This document shows positions 1 to 11,014 of a stretch of DNA of 64,000 nucleotides, in pieces (position 1 is the first letter of the stretch; each line of letters begins with the position of its first letter). This DNA comes from Owenia fusiformis (taxonomy: Eukaryota > Annelida > Polychaeta > Sabellida > Oweniidae). Under the pieces are notes generated by a model, which worked only from the letters and a program-made list of their open reading frames with translations, had not been told where the DNA came from and did no database searches. A program made the translations under genes and the position numbers. The stretch is taken from the NCBI GenBank assembly GCA_903813345.2, contig CAIIXF020000007.1, positions 19,641,564-19,705,563 of the forward strand, written 5' to 3'.

Positions 1-85
1 CCCCCGAAAATATTTCAAAATTGGCAATTGTATCTGGTGCATTCTAAGCATTTCAAACTATAATTTGTTAATGTTTTGTAATGAA
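1..85. repeat. fragment of the CAGGGGCGTA repeat family
   Basis: The stretch around 49-74 (GCATTTCAAACTATAATTTG and onward) matches the reverse complement of about 47876-47902, near the outer end of the large foldback element at 47827-53737. This is therefore a truncated copy of the same dispersed family, lying in a USP8 intron at the window edge. The boundary at 85 is approximate. Confidence 0.5.
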
Positions 86-1059
86 TCCAAATGACAACTG
101 AAACTTTAAAACTTTGATCTAAATCCTACTAGAAAAATAGCAACTCACTTGAGGGGCAATTCCCACCTAATGAAACATGTTTCTATTGAATACTATCATT
201 GTGAACATTATATGATAGCAATAATGATGGCATTACTATTGTCTTCTCCCTTTTGGGAAAATTACACCAAAACAATTGACACCATATTAGAAATTCCTTC
301 TTAAGTAGCATCACCAGATCACGAAAAGGCTCAGGCCTATGATACCAAATCAAATAATCAGTATTTTGTGTTATCAGGAATCAAATTTCTTTAAATTATC
401 AAAAATTTCATAAAAAATGGTGGCAATTTTGAATTCAGAGACCATCTTGAATATTTCTTCTTGAGCAGGTCCTTTGTCCCTAAGGCTACATCATACAAAA
501 TTTGAGCCAAAGTAAAATGCTGGGTTCATCTTTACAAGAAGAAAAATTTGGACCAAATTCAAAAACTGTTAATAGTACCCCACACACATTTTGGTTGCCT
601 ACACGTACTTCCATGTGCTAAGGTTTTCAAAATTGGCAAAGCCCCTGAAAGTTAAAAAGACTGACGTACGATCGGACTGTCGAACAGACAGCTTCTTAAT
701 ATAAATACAATTTTACATTGTAAAGAGCGCCCAGAATTTTTTTTGTTTTTCACCTCCCCCCCTCAGATTAACCCCTCATCAAACCATGAATTATATACCA
801 GTAATTAACTTTGAATGGCCTAAGACTAAGCTTACTACATAAAAAAGCATAATTGTATTAAATCATCTATACATTATTTTTATTGTTCGGTTTCAGTGTA
901 ATGTTCACACTGTTCTTACAAATAGACAATACCAGATCTCATGTCATTCAACCAACCCTAATGAAACGATTTGGAATTTGTGGAAACAACTAGATGATTT
1001 TGGATTTCACTTATATCCTGTCATAGCCCTAAAATGTATTTTGCTGGAACATTATTCTT
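86..1059. other. AT-rich intronic sequence, nothing recognised
   Basis: I see no USP8 exon, RNA gene or clear repeat here. The remaining USP catalytic-domain exons expected after the exon at 2715-2820 are not found between here and the left edge, so the intron probably continues past position 1. Confidence 0.4.
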
Positions 1060-1215
1060 TCAACATTGATACAAAATTCCCTGACATTTCCCTGACACAT
1101 CTACTGTTTCAAAATTCCCTGACATTTTTGGCCCTTTTTGACCCAATTTTAAAATTCCCTGACATTTCCAGCACCTGGAAAAATAAATCAATTTCCCTGA
1201 CATTTCCAGGTGTGT
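1060..1215. repeat. degenerate TTCCCTGACATTTCC repeats
   Basis: Four to five copies of a TTCCCTGACATTTCC-like unit lie here at irregular spacing, the last followed by AGGTGTGTACGAACCCTG. Short open frames across this stretch are by-products of the repetition. It directly abuts the truncated end of the Helitron-like copy that follows. Confidence 0.55.
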
Positions 1216-2521
1216 ACGAACCCTGAACGAGTAAAGGCCGCCATTTTTCAAGATGGCTGCCACGTGCTTCTTTAATATCTACATTTCTAGCTTTATTAAT
1301 GTCCTATATAATTTTTTTACATCTAAAACATATTGCTATTACAGTTTTACATATTGCACCTAAATTACTGTAAATCCGGCACTAAAATGGCCGCCATTTT
1401 GTAATGAGCGGCCATTTTGAAAATCGGCTTTCGAGCAGAACTTCTACCCCCATAGGGTATATGTGTACAAAATATGAACAAAATCGGGTGAACGGTATTT
1501 GAGTTATTGCCCGGACGGACGGACGGACGGACGGACAGACGGACGGACGGACGGACATCATTTGTTGTTGCTGCATTGGTTTCTTCATTCATTTTCTTCT
1601 TTCTTTGTCTTGATTTGATTGCGATGTTACTTATCTTTCTTCAGGGTCCACAGACTTGAGACTGCGCATAGGTGGGTTAAACGTTTTGATCCGGCCGGAA
1701 AACTCTCCCCTTCCCCTTACTGTTGGTCTTATGCTGATTTGTCATCTTAGTTTACCCTCTTTGCGGAGAAGATACTGTTTCATATTCATTTGTTAATGTT
1801 CTCTTCTCTCATTAATTTTCCAGTCCTTCATGATGATATTCTCCTGCATATTGTATTTAGTACATATCCATTTATTTCTTGTTATAGCTTTCTTAGTATA
1901 CGAATTTAGTATGTTGCTCCTGTAGCCTTGACATTGTAGTTTATTTCCCAGGCTGGTAACTCTGTTTGTTGCATCTTCCAGTTGACTGCAGATTCTTGAA
2001 ATCCTTATTATTTGTGATATAAATATTCCATAAGATTGGTTTCTAGGAATATTTCCAGATAGATCAGGATATGAGACTATTTGGAAATTGAAGTTTTCCC
2101 TTTTGTCGTATAGTTTTGTAGTGATTTGTTTATTTACTATTTTCATTTGTATGTCCAGAAAAGTTGTTTCTGTATCCTTCTCATTTTCCTTGTTTAACAC
2201 TAGTTCTTCAGGATAGATGTTCTTCATATCAGTCTCCATTTCTCCGTCGTTGTTTATAGTACATAAATCATCGATGAATCTTGTAGTTTTAGCATATTTT
2301 AGTACTTTGGAGTAGTCTTCCCTATACATTTTCTCAATGGCTTGAAATTCATAACTGTATAAGTATAGGTTTGCCATATATGGCGCCGGATCGATTCCCA
2401 TCGGTATTCCAATTTTCTGTCTTAGAATTGATTTCCCTGCTTTAAAGTAGGCTGTATCCACGATGAACGGACAGACGGACGGAGGCGTTCCATATATCCC
2501 TCCGAACTTCGTTCGATGGGA
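1216..2521 (-). mobile_element. Helitron-like element, 5' part, interrupted by a retroelement
   Basis: Read on the minus strand, this begins at 2521 with TCCCATCGAACGAAG, followed by the GGAC array and the AATAACTCAAATACC and ATGGCCGCC blocks, in the same order as the copy at 34115-35960. The 5' TC is preceded by A on that strand, as expected for Helitron ends. The GGAC array is split: one part at 1511-1556, the other at about 2465-2482, with a reverse-transcriptase fragment in between. The 3' end is missing, so this is a truncated, nested copy inside a USP8 intron. Confidence 0.65.
1562..2462 (-). mobile_element. reverse transcriptase fragment (Penelope-like or related)
   Basis: A 222-residue open frame (2461-1793) shows reverse-transcriptase motifs. 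IGIPMG followed by DPAPYMANLYLYSYE is the palm motif-B-like region, RFIDDLCTIN is the F/Y-x-DD catalytic box, and TTFLDIQM and YDKRENFNFQIVSYP follow. The N-terminal half of a normal RT and any endonuclease are absent, so the copy is 5'-truncated and cannot act on its own. It sits inside the GGAC array of the flanking Helitron-like copy. Assignment to the Penelope-like class rests on remembered family resemblance and is uncertain; that it is an RT is clear. Confidence 0.65.
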
Positions 2522-2714
2522 TAATAATCAAACTCTTAGTATACTGAAATATTTTATGTCATATATATATAATAGTTGGAGACTTCATCTCAATTATAGG
2601 CCATCTTGAATTTCTCTTACGGACTAACAGTCCAATGTACTTTCACGCATCTAAGTATTGGGTTATTTTGGACCACAATCCTATAATTTCCTACTTGTTT
2701 ATCAATATTCATAC

Positions 2715-5700
2715 CTTAAAATCAATGGGAGTAATAGATCTGTATTGTCCCTGCCATAGTGCTTTACATAGAACGCCATACTCCTCCGCAAGCTCACCAT
2801 TCTTGCTCAGTTTGTTCTCCCTAAGATATAAAATAACATATTATCATTTTCACTGTCAAGTTATGATTGGTGGAAACTTAAAGAACAGATATTGATGTAA
2901 CAAAAAGTTTCTTAGACAATTTCTTATTTCTGTAAATTAATTCATTAAAAATGTTATTTCTAAAAAACATGGATGAGCCAAGACCAAACATTTCAGAACA
3001 GAGGGCATCTTAATTATAAATCAAGACCAGAAAATCATGTATTTCTGTATCCCAATTTACATGTGAAAATTGCTGGAAATACTGGATTTTAGTATATTAC
3101 TATAGAATTCTCTCACATCATTTCTAATACAATATGCAATCTATTTCCAACTGTCTACTGTTGCTCACCTGTTGATGTCTTCTTTGTAATAATCTGCCAG
3201 GAAGTAAGCTGTCAAGGCAGGGGTGTTACTGAGGCATTGTATACATGTGCTCATGTAGCATGTGTTTCCCATGTTCCTCAGACCAGTCAGTCCTCTGCCC
3301 TGGAGAAATAAACACAAAGTACTCATCAAGGTGAGCCACATAATCAGAAGTCTTCTATCATATTTGTTGGGCTTAATGCATTGGACTTTCTCTCAAAGCC
3401 CACGCTCCTATTATATCTAACTTTTAGTTAACTTAGTTTATTTAAACTTTTAATGGTAGGACCCTTGAAGAGATGATTGGCCTCCATCTGGATCTCAAAG
3501 TTTAAGAAACATGTACATGTTGCAGTATTTTCAATTTTTCATTACATACATGTCACATGGATATAGGCTACAACACCCAAGGGTTGTAAAGAAAAATTAT
3601 TGATCAGTGTAATTTTCCAAATGCATATTGGATCTTTCATAAACTATACTTCCTCCCTCCCCTAATTTAAAGATACTCGGGAGAGGGAACCAGTCAACTG
3701 AGAATCTCCATTCATCATTTTGGTCTTACCGTGCTTCCATAAGTTGGTTGAAGGTTTCGCACCCTTGCAGAGTTGAGGCTCACAATGGGTTGCTGTCTGG
3801 TCATCTTAGGTCTGAAATATCAATACATGAGGCTCAGTATAGGGGCTTTATACAACCCGACAATGGAGTACCCAACCAAGATGCTATGTGTATGCCATTA
3901 GTCAAAGTATGTTAATGAGACACTCCCTCGCCCCATGTAAAAGGAGCTGGGCATTACATCCAGCCGAGAGTATGAAAATGAGCCTACACCCAGATGAAAA
4001 TTTTGCAAGAATACTGTTATTCATGAATTACTATTAAACAAAATGAAAACACATTTGATTATCAATAGGCCATATATCAATATGAGGATTTGAAAATGGT
4101 TAAAATATACATCAAAAATGATATGAAGAATATAATATAAACACATACTTTTCTTCAGTTGGCTTGCTGAATCTCTCAAACTTTGGAATAGGTTTATGAA
4201 GCGCTTCATCCTCTAACATTTGTGCTATGTTTGGTGATGAATGGGATCTTGCAAGATTTGAACCTTTCCTCGGTGTATCATTCTCATCTCGTAATCGTGT
4301 TTTTGTAATAGAGGGGACAGGTTTGTTTACTGAAACAATTTAAGGAAATGAGACACATGCTGACAAGAATTATGGATCAACCTCCCCTCTTAGTAGGAAT
4401 TATGGGTCTACCTCCCCTTCCTGCAGAAATGATGGATCTACCTCCCATCTCCGCAGGAAATAAGGGTCCGCACATTCAAGAAAGAGAAAACTTGAGGAAA
4501 GGAGCAGCCCAGTCAGACTAATTCCTGAAAGATGTAGAGACTCTCAACATCGCAAGGGATGGGATGGTGATGATGACTGTATTTACTCTTTATTTCATCC
4601 TGTTGAAGTTGATGACTGTATTAAATACCTGTTGTAGAAATGCTTGGAGGCTCCCATTGGGTTGTCCCCTTGGTGTGATTGACAAAGAAATATTTCTGTG
4701 ATTTTTCATCCCATTTTCTCTCCCATCCAGTTGGCAATTTTATCTCAGGTTCAACTAGAAACAAAGCAAATATTTGAATACACTGTTTACAAGGCAACTT
4801 TTTTGGAGTCCTATACTATTCTAAAATGTGTTCCCTCCTAACAGATATTAACACATTTTGACAACAACCTTGATAAAAACATGAAAGCACATTGCACTTC
4901 AATTGTCATAAAAACTTCTTGACACATCTTGAAAGTCCCAGTAGTTATAATAAATAGGTTTTGAGATGAATGTAAGTCAACTGATTATCAGATTAAATGG
5001 ATGAAGTCATAGATATTGTGGAAAAAAATAAATAAAAAGCAGAAGGGTGAGAAAGGCAACTTGAGGCACACCCTTGATAATTAAAATAAATACTTGCAAA
5101 ATCTTGTAAAATAGCAATATTATTATGATTGACACTTGCACTTAATATTACTGTACTCGGTGTACTGCTGAATTCTCAAATGTACCTTTTCTTAATCTGT
5201 CTTGTTTTTCTTTATCACTCTTTTCTTTGGCAATTCTCTTGTCTTCCTCTTCACGTCTCTTTCGTTCATTAGCTTCTTTCTCTGCTTTAAGTTTTTCTTG
5301 TAGGCGAATGCTTTCATCTATAAGTTTCTGCTGTTGTATTTTTCTCTCCTGTAACATTTCAGTAATGGTGCATTTCATTGAAAAGGTATGTGAGTGATAA
5401 CACTGACAAATGTGTGTTGTTTTATTCTTACGTTACATGACTAACTTAATTTGAAGTATGAAGCATTTGACTGACTTGATATTTCAAAAAATTAAAGCTT
5501 CTAATTACATAAAAATGAAAACAAAGACCTATCTCCTTCCCAACAGTTAAGGGGATAAGGGGAGCAGTTCGAGTGGAAATGGTGGGACTTGCATGCTTGG
5601 ACGCATACAAACACAAAAATAAATAAAATGGGATTGTTCACCTGTTCCAGTTTCAGTTGTGTCTTGAGATCTTCTTCCATCTTCTGTCTTTCAGCCTCTT

Positions 5701-8700
5701 TTGCCTTCTCAGATGCAGCCTTAAATATTCAACAACAAACAGGTTTTGATTGCACTTATAAGAATCAACATACTCACTGGGATTATTCAAGTTCAACACA
5801 CAACTCCTAAATGATTAATTATTACCAATTACCTCTTGTGCTGCAATTAACTTTGCCTGGTCTAATTCTTCTTGTTTCTTCCTCCCTTCATTTTCTTTCC
5901 TCTTTCTCTCTATTCTCAGTTGATCTACCTCAGTTTGTGCCTCTCGCTTCTCTTCCTCTAGTTTCCTCAGTCGCTCAATTTCAGCCAGTCTAAATGGAAG
6001 AGAATAACATAGCCATGGTGATATTATTATCTCGAAGCCCACAGTCAAACATAAGACAATTTGAACAAAAACATGGAACTTGTGGTGTTATAATAAAACA
6101 CAAAGAATACAAAAGAAAAAAATTATGTAAAAACTCACCTTTTAGCTTCCTCTTCTTGTCTCTTTTGTTTCTCGGTCTCCCACTTTTCTTTCTCTACTTT
6201 TATTTCTTCCTCTATTTGACGCTTTTTGCGGAGCAGGTCAGCATAGTTCTTTGCCTCTTCCTTTGATCTTCGTTGCATTTCATCAGCCTAATGAATATGA
6301 ATAAGATTTAATATGTAAATAAATAAAATAGGTAATATTGTAAAAATTGCTTTAAAACGTTAACTTTTAAGTGTTATTCAAACAAAAGAGAAACTTATCC
6401 ACAAATTATACATTCGTGGAGTAGATTATTTTCTTTGGTGTAACAAACATCTGAGTAAATAAATAGATAGTTTTAAAGAAAAATAGCTTCATCCCCAAAT
6501 CAGAGTACATATAATGCAACTTTAAATGGTTTTACACCTACCCTTTTCTGGTCTTCTTGGAGTCGACTTAGGGTCATTTGATGTGTTGTATCTGCAATAT
6601 TCCCAGCAGTTTTATAATCCAAGAGTTCCTCTTCCTTTGTCTTTCTGGTCTCTTGAGCCTCAATAAGTTCTCTTGTGACCTCTGTATTAAGCACCTATGG
6701 CAACATTAAATGGCTTTAAACATGCACTGATTTTATATCAGCCATTAATTTAAATATGGATGAAAATGCACTTCTATTAAACCTATTAGTGATCTCCTCA
6801 GAACTGAAGCATATGGGCACTGCACCTACTTTAGAATTTAAAATTGGCCTTATTATACCCAAATAAAATCTATTCACAACTAACATTAAATTGATAAAAT
6901 CATGAACATTGTAATGTTTGGACCCATTTGTAGAAAATGTCGCCTTACCTTTTTACTCGATAGGTCATTTATAATGTCCTTAGGAACATCAGAAGGCTTA
7001 CTAGATCTGTCAGGCATGTTAGGCCGCGCTTTCACTTGTGTCTTCATTTCACTTTCATTTCCCTCCATGATATTCTTATCATCAGTTCGTAGTTCTTTAC
7101 GCAATGATTCAAGATCTGATGTTCTTGTTGAATTGTTCGTGGGCTGTGCGTTCATTGGTTTAGAAGCTTGGGCCTCTTGAGGCTTTAATGATCGATTAAC
7201 AGTAGGAATATGCTTCACAGTTACTTGTGCTGTAGTGTTCGAGATGACATTGTTAGGCTTTGAATTGTTTAGTGCAGTATTGTTTAAAATCAAATTGCTA
7301 GGTGTAGTGATGTTCTCTATAGTAGCTGGTTTGGTGGGTTGAGGGGGAGGTTTCACTTCTGGTTTAGGGGTCTCCATAAAAGCTGTGTCAAAGTCTGGAT
7401 AATCAAAGTCCACTGAAAATAATTGAAACGTCATTTTAACCCAGTCCGAGAAATGATGCAATTAAGGTGTTATTTGTTCACAGAAAATACAATTTTTCAG
7501 CTGTAACAATATAACAGCTCAATCGAGGCACCAAAAAGAAAGCTCAAACATGACATCTAGAACAGAACAGTTCAATCATGACATCAACATAACAGCTCCA
7601 TCAAGACACCAACATAAAGGCTCAAACATGACATTAACAACATGACAGTTCAATCAAGACACCATCAAGAAAGCTCAAACATGACATCGACAACAGAACA
7701 GTTCAAACATGACATCAACAAAATCAGCTTCATCATAAGATCAACACTAGAACAGCTCATTTATGGCACTCAATCACTTACATGATGGGATAGGAGAGAC
7801 TGCATCGCTGTATGAAGGGGGTCTAGGAATATTAGCATTTGTAGTCATAGTGGGATAGTACAGGAGCCAATTATCATAGCCTCCATCTAGAACACATGGC
7901 TCTACCTTGATACATTTACTTGCATCAAACTGAAATCAACAACAACACAATGTAGGCAATAACAAGAGTGGGTGAATGAGATTATATTGTAATGGAATTT
8001 GTGCAAAATCATGGGCCAAATGCTCAAAAAGTGATTCATGCTGTGGAGATACTGGGAAGTCAAAAAATGTATATCATAATCAATCTACTAATACGTCTCA
8101 TAATGATGAGATATAATACACCAACAATTCAAAAAGTAGCACTACTTCTACAGTACCTTATAAAGAGCATCCTTAAGTGTTTTAAGCACTGATCCAGTAC
8201 TGAGTCCTTTAGCTGCACTCTTCCAGTCCATGAGCACAATCTGATCCACCTGGTCACGAAGGTCCCATAAAACCTTTGAGGCTGTTGGTAGAGCCTTTTC
8301 TATGTAAGTAACAGTAGTCCTGGAAATATAGATATATCAATGTAGTGTAATAGCTCTTCTAGAATAATCATTCCATTTTATGAAATAAATCTGGTGTATT
8401 ACATAAAAACAAGATGACAAAAACTCTTTTTTAAGTTATATCCAGTTTATTTCGTTAAACCACACTTGCTACTATAACCAAAAAAAGATGTTACTAATGA
8501 AATAGCCTAAATACATTCAGTTCACTTACCCAGATGGAATGATGTCACTGGGTATACTGATACACTGTTCTATATTGAGATGTGACTCTTGAAATTCTTT
8601 CTCTGATCGGGTGTCTATAACAAGCAGACTAGTGGTGCCATCAGTCAGTAAAGTGTACAACTGTTGAGGGGTAATCACGCCAGCTTCAGCTGTTACTTTA

Positions 8701-10165
8701 TCTACAATTAGAGGGAAAATCACTAATATACACACCATAAATTATTTTTGATGAATTTTTGTATAAACTGTATAAACACCTATTTAAACCATCATAAATT
8801 GGAAATAATTTTTGCTTCTTAACTTATTATATAGAATAACAAATTTAACAATTATTTACTATAGTATTGTACCTTGAATAATTATTTCAGCAGCCTTAAT
8901 CTTCTCTGCCTCAATTGCATCTTGTTCTTGTTGTTTCTTGGAATTTTCTTCCTGTTGCATGTCTAGAGCATCCAGTTTCTTTACTATCTCTTCAGCCTCA
9001 CGTTCCTCATACCTAAACATAAAAACAGACTTTTACATACAACAAACACACTTTCATATTGTGCCCTCCTTACAACTAAACAAAGCAAACACAGTATTGT
9101 ATTGTGTTCATTTCATCAATAGTACCATGGGTACTTGACTCACATGGCATTGTGATACTAGCTTTCAGGACAAAATTCCACAATTGCCACCTTAATATTT
9201 ACCCCAAATGTCCAAAGACTAAACATTTGTAGACTTTTATATGGTTTTTAAATGCTTTTGAACTTGGACTCATACTATCGTTTGGTTTTCTGGATTGTTG
9301 ATGAACAAGAACAATTTAAAACGGAAATACTATCAACAGAGGTTTTAAAATGTGCTGCTTATTGTTGACAGATAGACGGATGGACAGATGGATCGATGAG
9401 TGATTGCAATAGCTCATATCTAATAAAATCAATGGACCGATGTTACTTTTTTAATATTTAATCATTTATAAAACTTTCTGAATCATTTCAAACCCTGTAA
9501 GAATATTTATGAAAGGAGATCCAAAAATTGAAAGAATGACGTATCTCCTCACCTCTTTTTGAGAGACTCTTGTAACCTCTCAGCCTCATCCATTGCTTTC
9601 AGAAGGTTTTTTGTCCCCATTAAATCCCTATAGTATTGCTAGGACAGACAAAGAACATTTTGTTAAACATAAGATATCATATACTGTACACATACATTTT
9701 TACTTGTTTGATTTCAACCATCAGCTTATAGGAAAAACATATGGAGAAACTCAAAAAATATAAATGTTTCTGAAAGAAGTTTCTTCTGGTTATATGTCAT
9801 ATGAGACACCAGAATGTTGCGTATTGAATAAAACATCCCATAGTTTTACATCAATACAACCCCTTATAAACTAAGACACACAAACTAATATTTGTATATT
9901 TATATATTTCTTTACTGACTTCATTCTTCTTGTAGTCTGCTGTCTTTTTGATGTTCTGGATGCAGTCAAAGTAGCGCATAAACAATACATATGCCCTCTC
10001 CTCATCTCCCAGCATGTCACTCTCTTGCCCATTCTTGAACAGTTTATCTGCAGATTTCACGCCAAGTCTTGCACTTGTTATTTTTTGGCTCCCCACCTCA
10101 CAGTATTTATTGAGGCTTGTTATATCTTTTGCCAGATAAAGATCTTTTTTCTTCACCCCTGGCAT
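2715..10165 (-). CDS. USP8: USP8, ubiquitin carboxyl-terminal hydrolase 8 (5' portion, 17 coding exons)
   Basis: USP8 removes ubiquitin from endosomal cargo and stabilises the ESCRT-0 protein STAM. Exons, minus strand: 10165-9920, 9638-9553, 9012-8873, 8701-8530, 8319-8157, 7929-7782, 7412-6949, 6694-6542, 6287-6139, 5989-5833, 5719-5642, 5348-5186, 4754-4629, 4329-4149, 3811-3730, 3299-3169 and 2820-2715. All phases join, giving 915 residues. In order they encode the N-terminal USP8 dimerisation/MIT-like region ([13 protein letters not shown]), a rhodanese-like domain (residues ~160-310), STAM-SH3 motifs PTVNRSLKP (388-396) and PDRSSKP (452-458), long charged coiled coils, a WW domain (W717, W740), a 14-3-3-type RSHSSP motif (776-781) and the Cys box GNTCYM with catalytic C850. 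The His box and the rest of the catalytic domain lie past the left edge. An acceptor at 10173/10174 implies a 5'UTR intron upstream of the start. Confidence 0.95.
7490..7765. repeat. degenerate tandem repeat, ~26-28-bp unit
   Basis: About ten diverged copies of a unit like CAGTTCAATCATGACATCAA lie in the USP8 intron between the exons at 7412 and 7782. Alternate units begin CAGTTC or GCTCAA, so the higher-order period is about 52-54 bp. Confidence 0.7.
9120..9420 (+). mobile_element. deletion derivative of the 22.5-24.8 kb repeat element
   Basis: The left side (GTACCATGGGTACT, then CTCACATGG) matches 22520-22545. The right side (CAACAGAGGTTTTAAAA, GTTGACAGATAGACGG, GTGATTGCAATAGCTCA) matches 24709-24812. 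The roughly 2 kb of tandem units between these ends in the longer copy is missing. It lies in a USP8 intron. Confidence 0.6.
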
Positions 10166-10173
10166 TTTAAAAC

Positions 10174-11014
10174 TGAAACATAAGAAATAATTTGGATTGA
10201 TCAGTTTAGCAGTATTCAGCAATTAGCAGTATTTTAAGCTACTGTAAAAACATGGTGAATCAAGGTAATAAAAACAATTTAAAGGGAAGTACTTCAGCGC
10301 TCCAATACTTGCACGGAAGGATAATAATGATGTATGACATAGTTAGAGAACAAAAATAAGCCGCTGATCAACTTAATTCATGTTTTAAAGGTCACTATTA
10401 TTCAGCGGTCCATTTCCCCGTAAGTTTCAAAATCTAACATGGCTCTCGAAGTGAGTAAAATCAGTTATCATTTACAATTTTGTTAAGCAACCAATGAATC
10501 AGGGCCTGGGCTAGGCGACAGCGAGAAATTTGAAGCATTATGTTGTTATGAAAAAGTTGTGTGACAAATCCTCCATCAAAACATGGACTTTCATTTCTGC
10601 AGAAAATAATTTGTGTTTTTTATGAAAATTGGCAGTATTCAAAAATAAAACTCGCAATCGGGTAGACTTAAATAAATTGAATATTTACCTGATTGTGTAA
10701 AGAATCAATGAAATGATTCGTACAGCATGATGTTTAGAAAATCAGTTCATTTTGTACCAGGAAACATTTTATTTATTTTTTACCCAAAATTTACCGAGAG
10801 CTAAACGTTTGTTTCGTATTCGCTCAAAGTAAATGATTTACCTCATATTTTTGTTTTTAATACATTGAATAGAAATTATAAACTATTTTATTTGATTTCT
10901 TCATTATTTTGAATTCAAGTAGTTGCTAAAATAGATTCTTTGACGTAAGATTGTGATACGAAGTGGAGGCGAATCAGCACTTTCATACAAAGCTAGGAAA
11001 TTTACATTTACAAA
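10174..11014. promoter_or_regulatory. divergent USP8/MESD promoter region
   Basis: The start codons of USP8 (minus) and MESD (plus) point away from each other, 849 bp apart. A CRE-like TGACGTAA lies at 10941-10948, 67 bp before the MESD start. For USP8, minus-strand donor-like sites (CAG|GTAAAT near 10687, GAG|GTAAAT near 10838) could end a noncoding first exon. I see no TATA box placed convincingly for either gene. The region is about two-thirds AT. Confidence 0.55.

Noticed and set aside
10438-10460. Plus-strand ATG GCT CTC GAA followed by a consensus donor GTGAGT, as a tiny first exon of another gene
   Set aside because: No matching downstream acceptor or protein was found, and MESD has its own start with a signal peptide at 11015.
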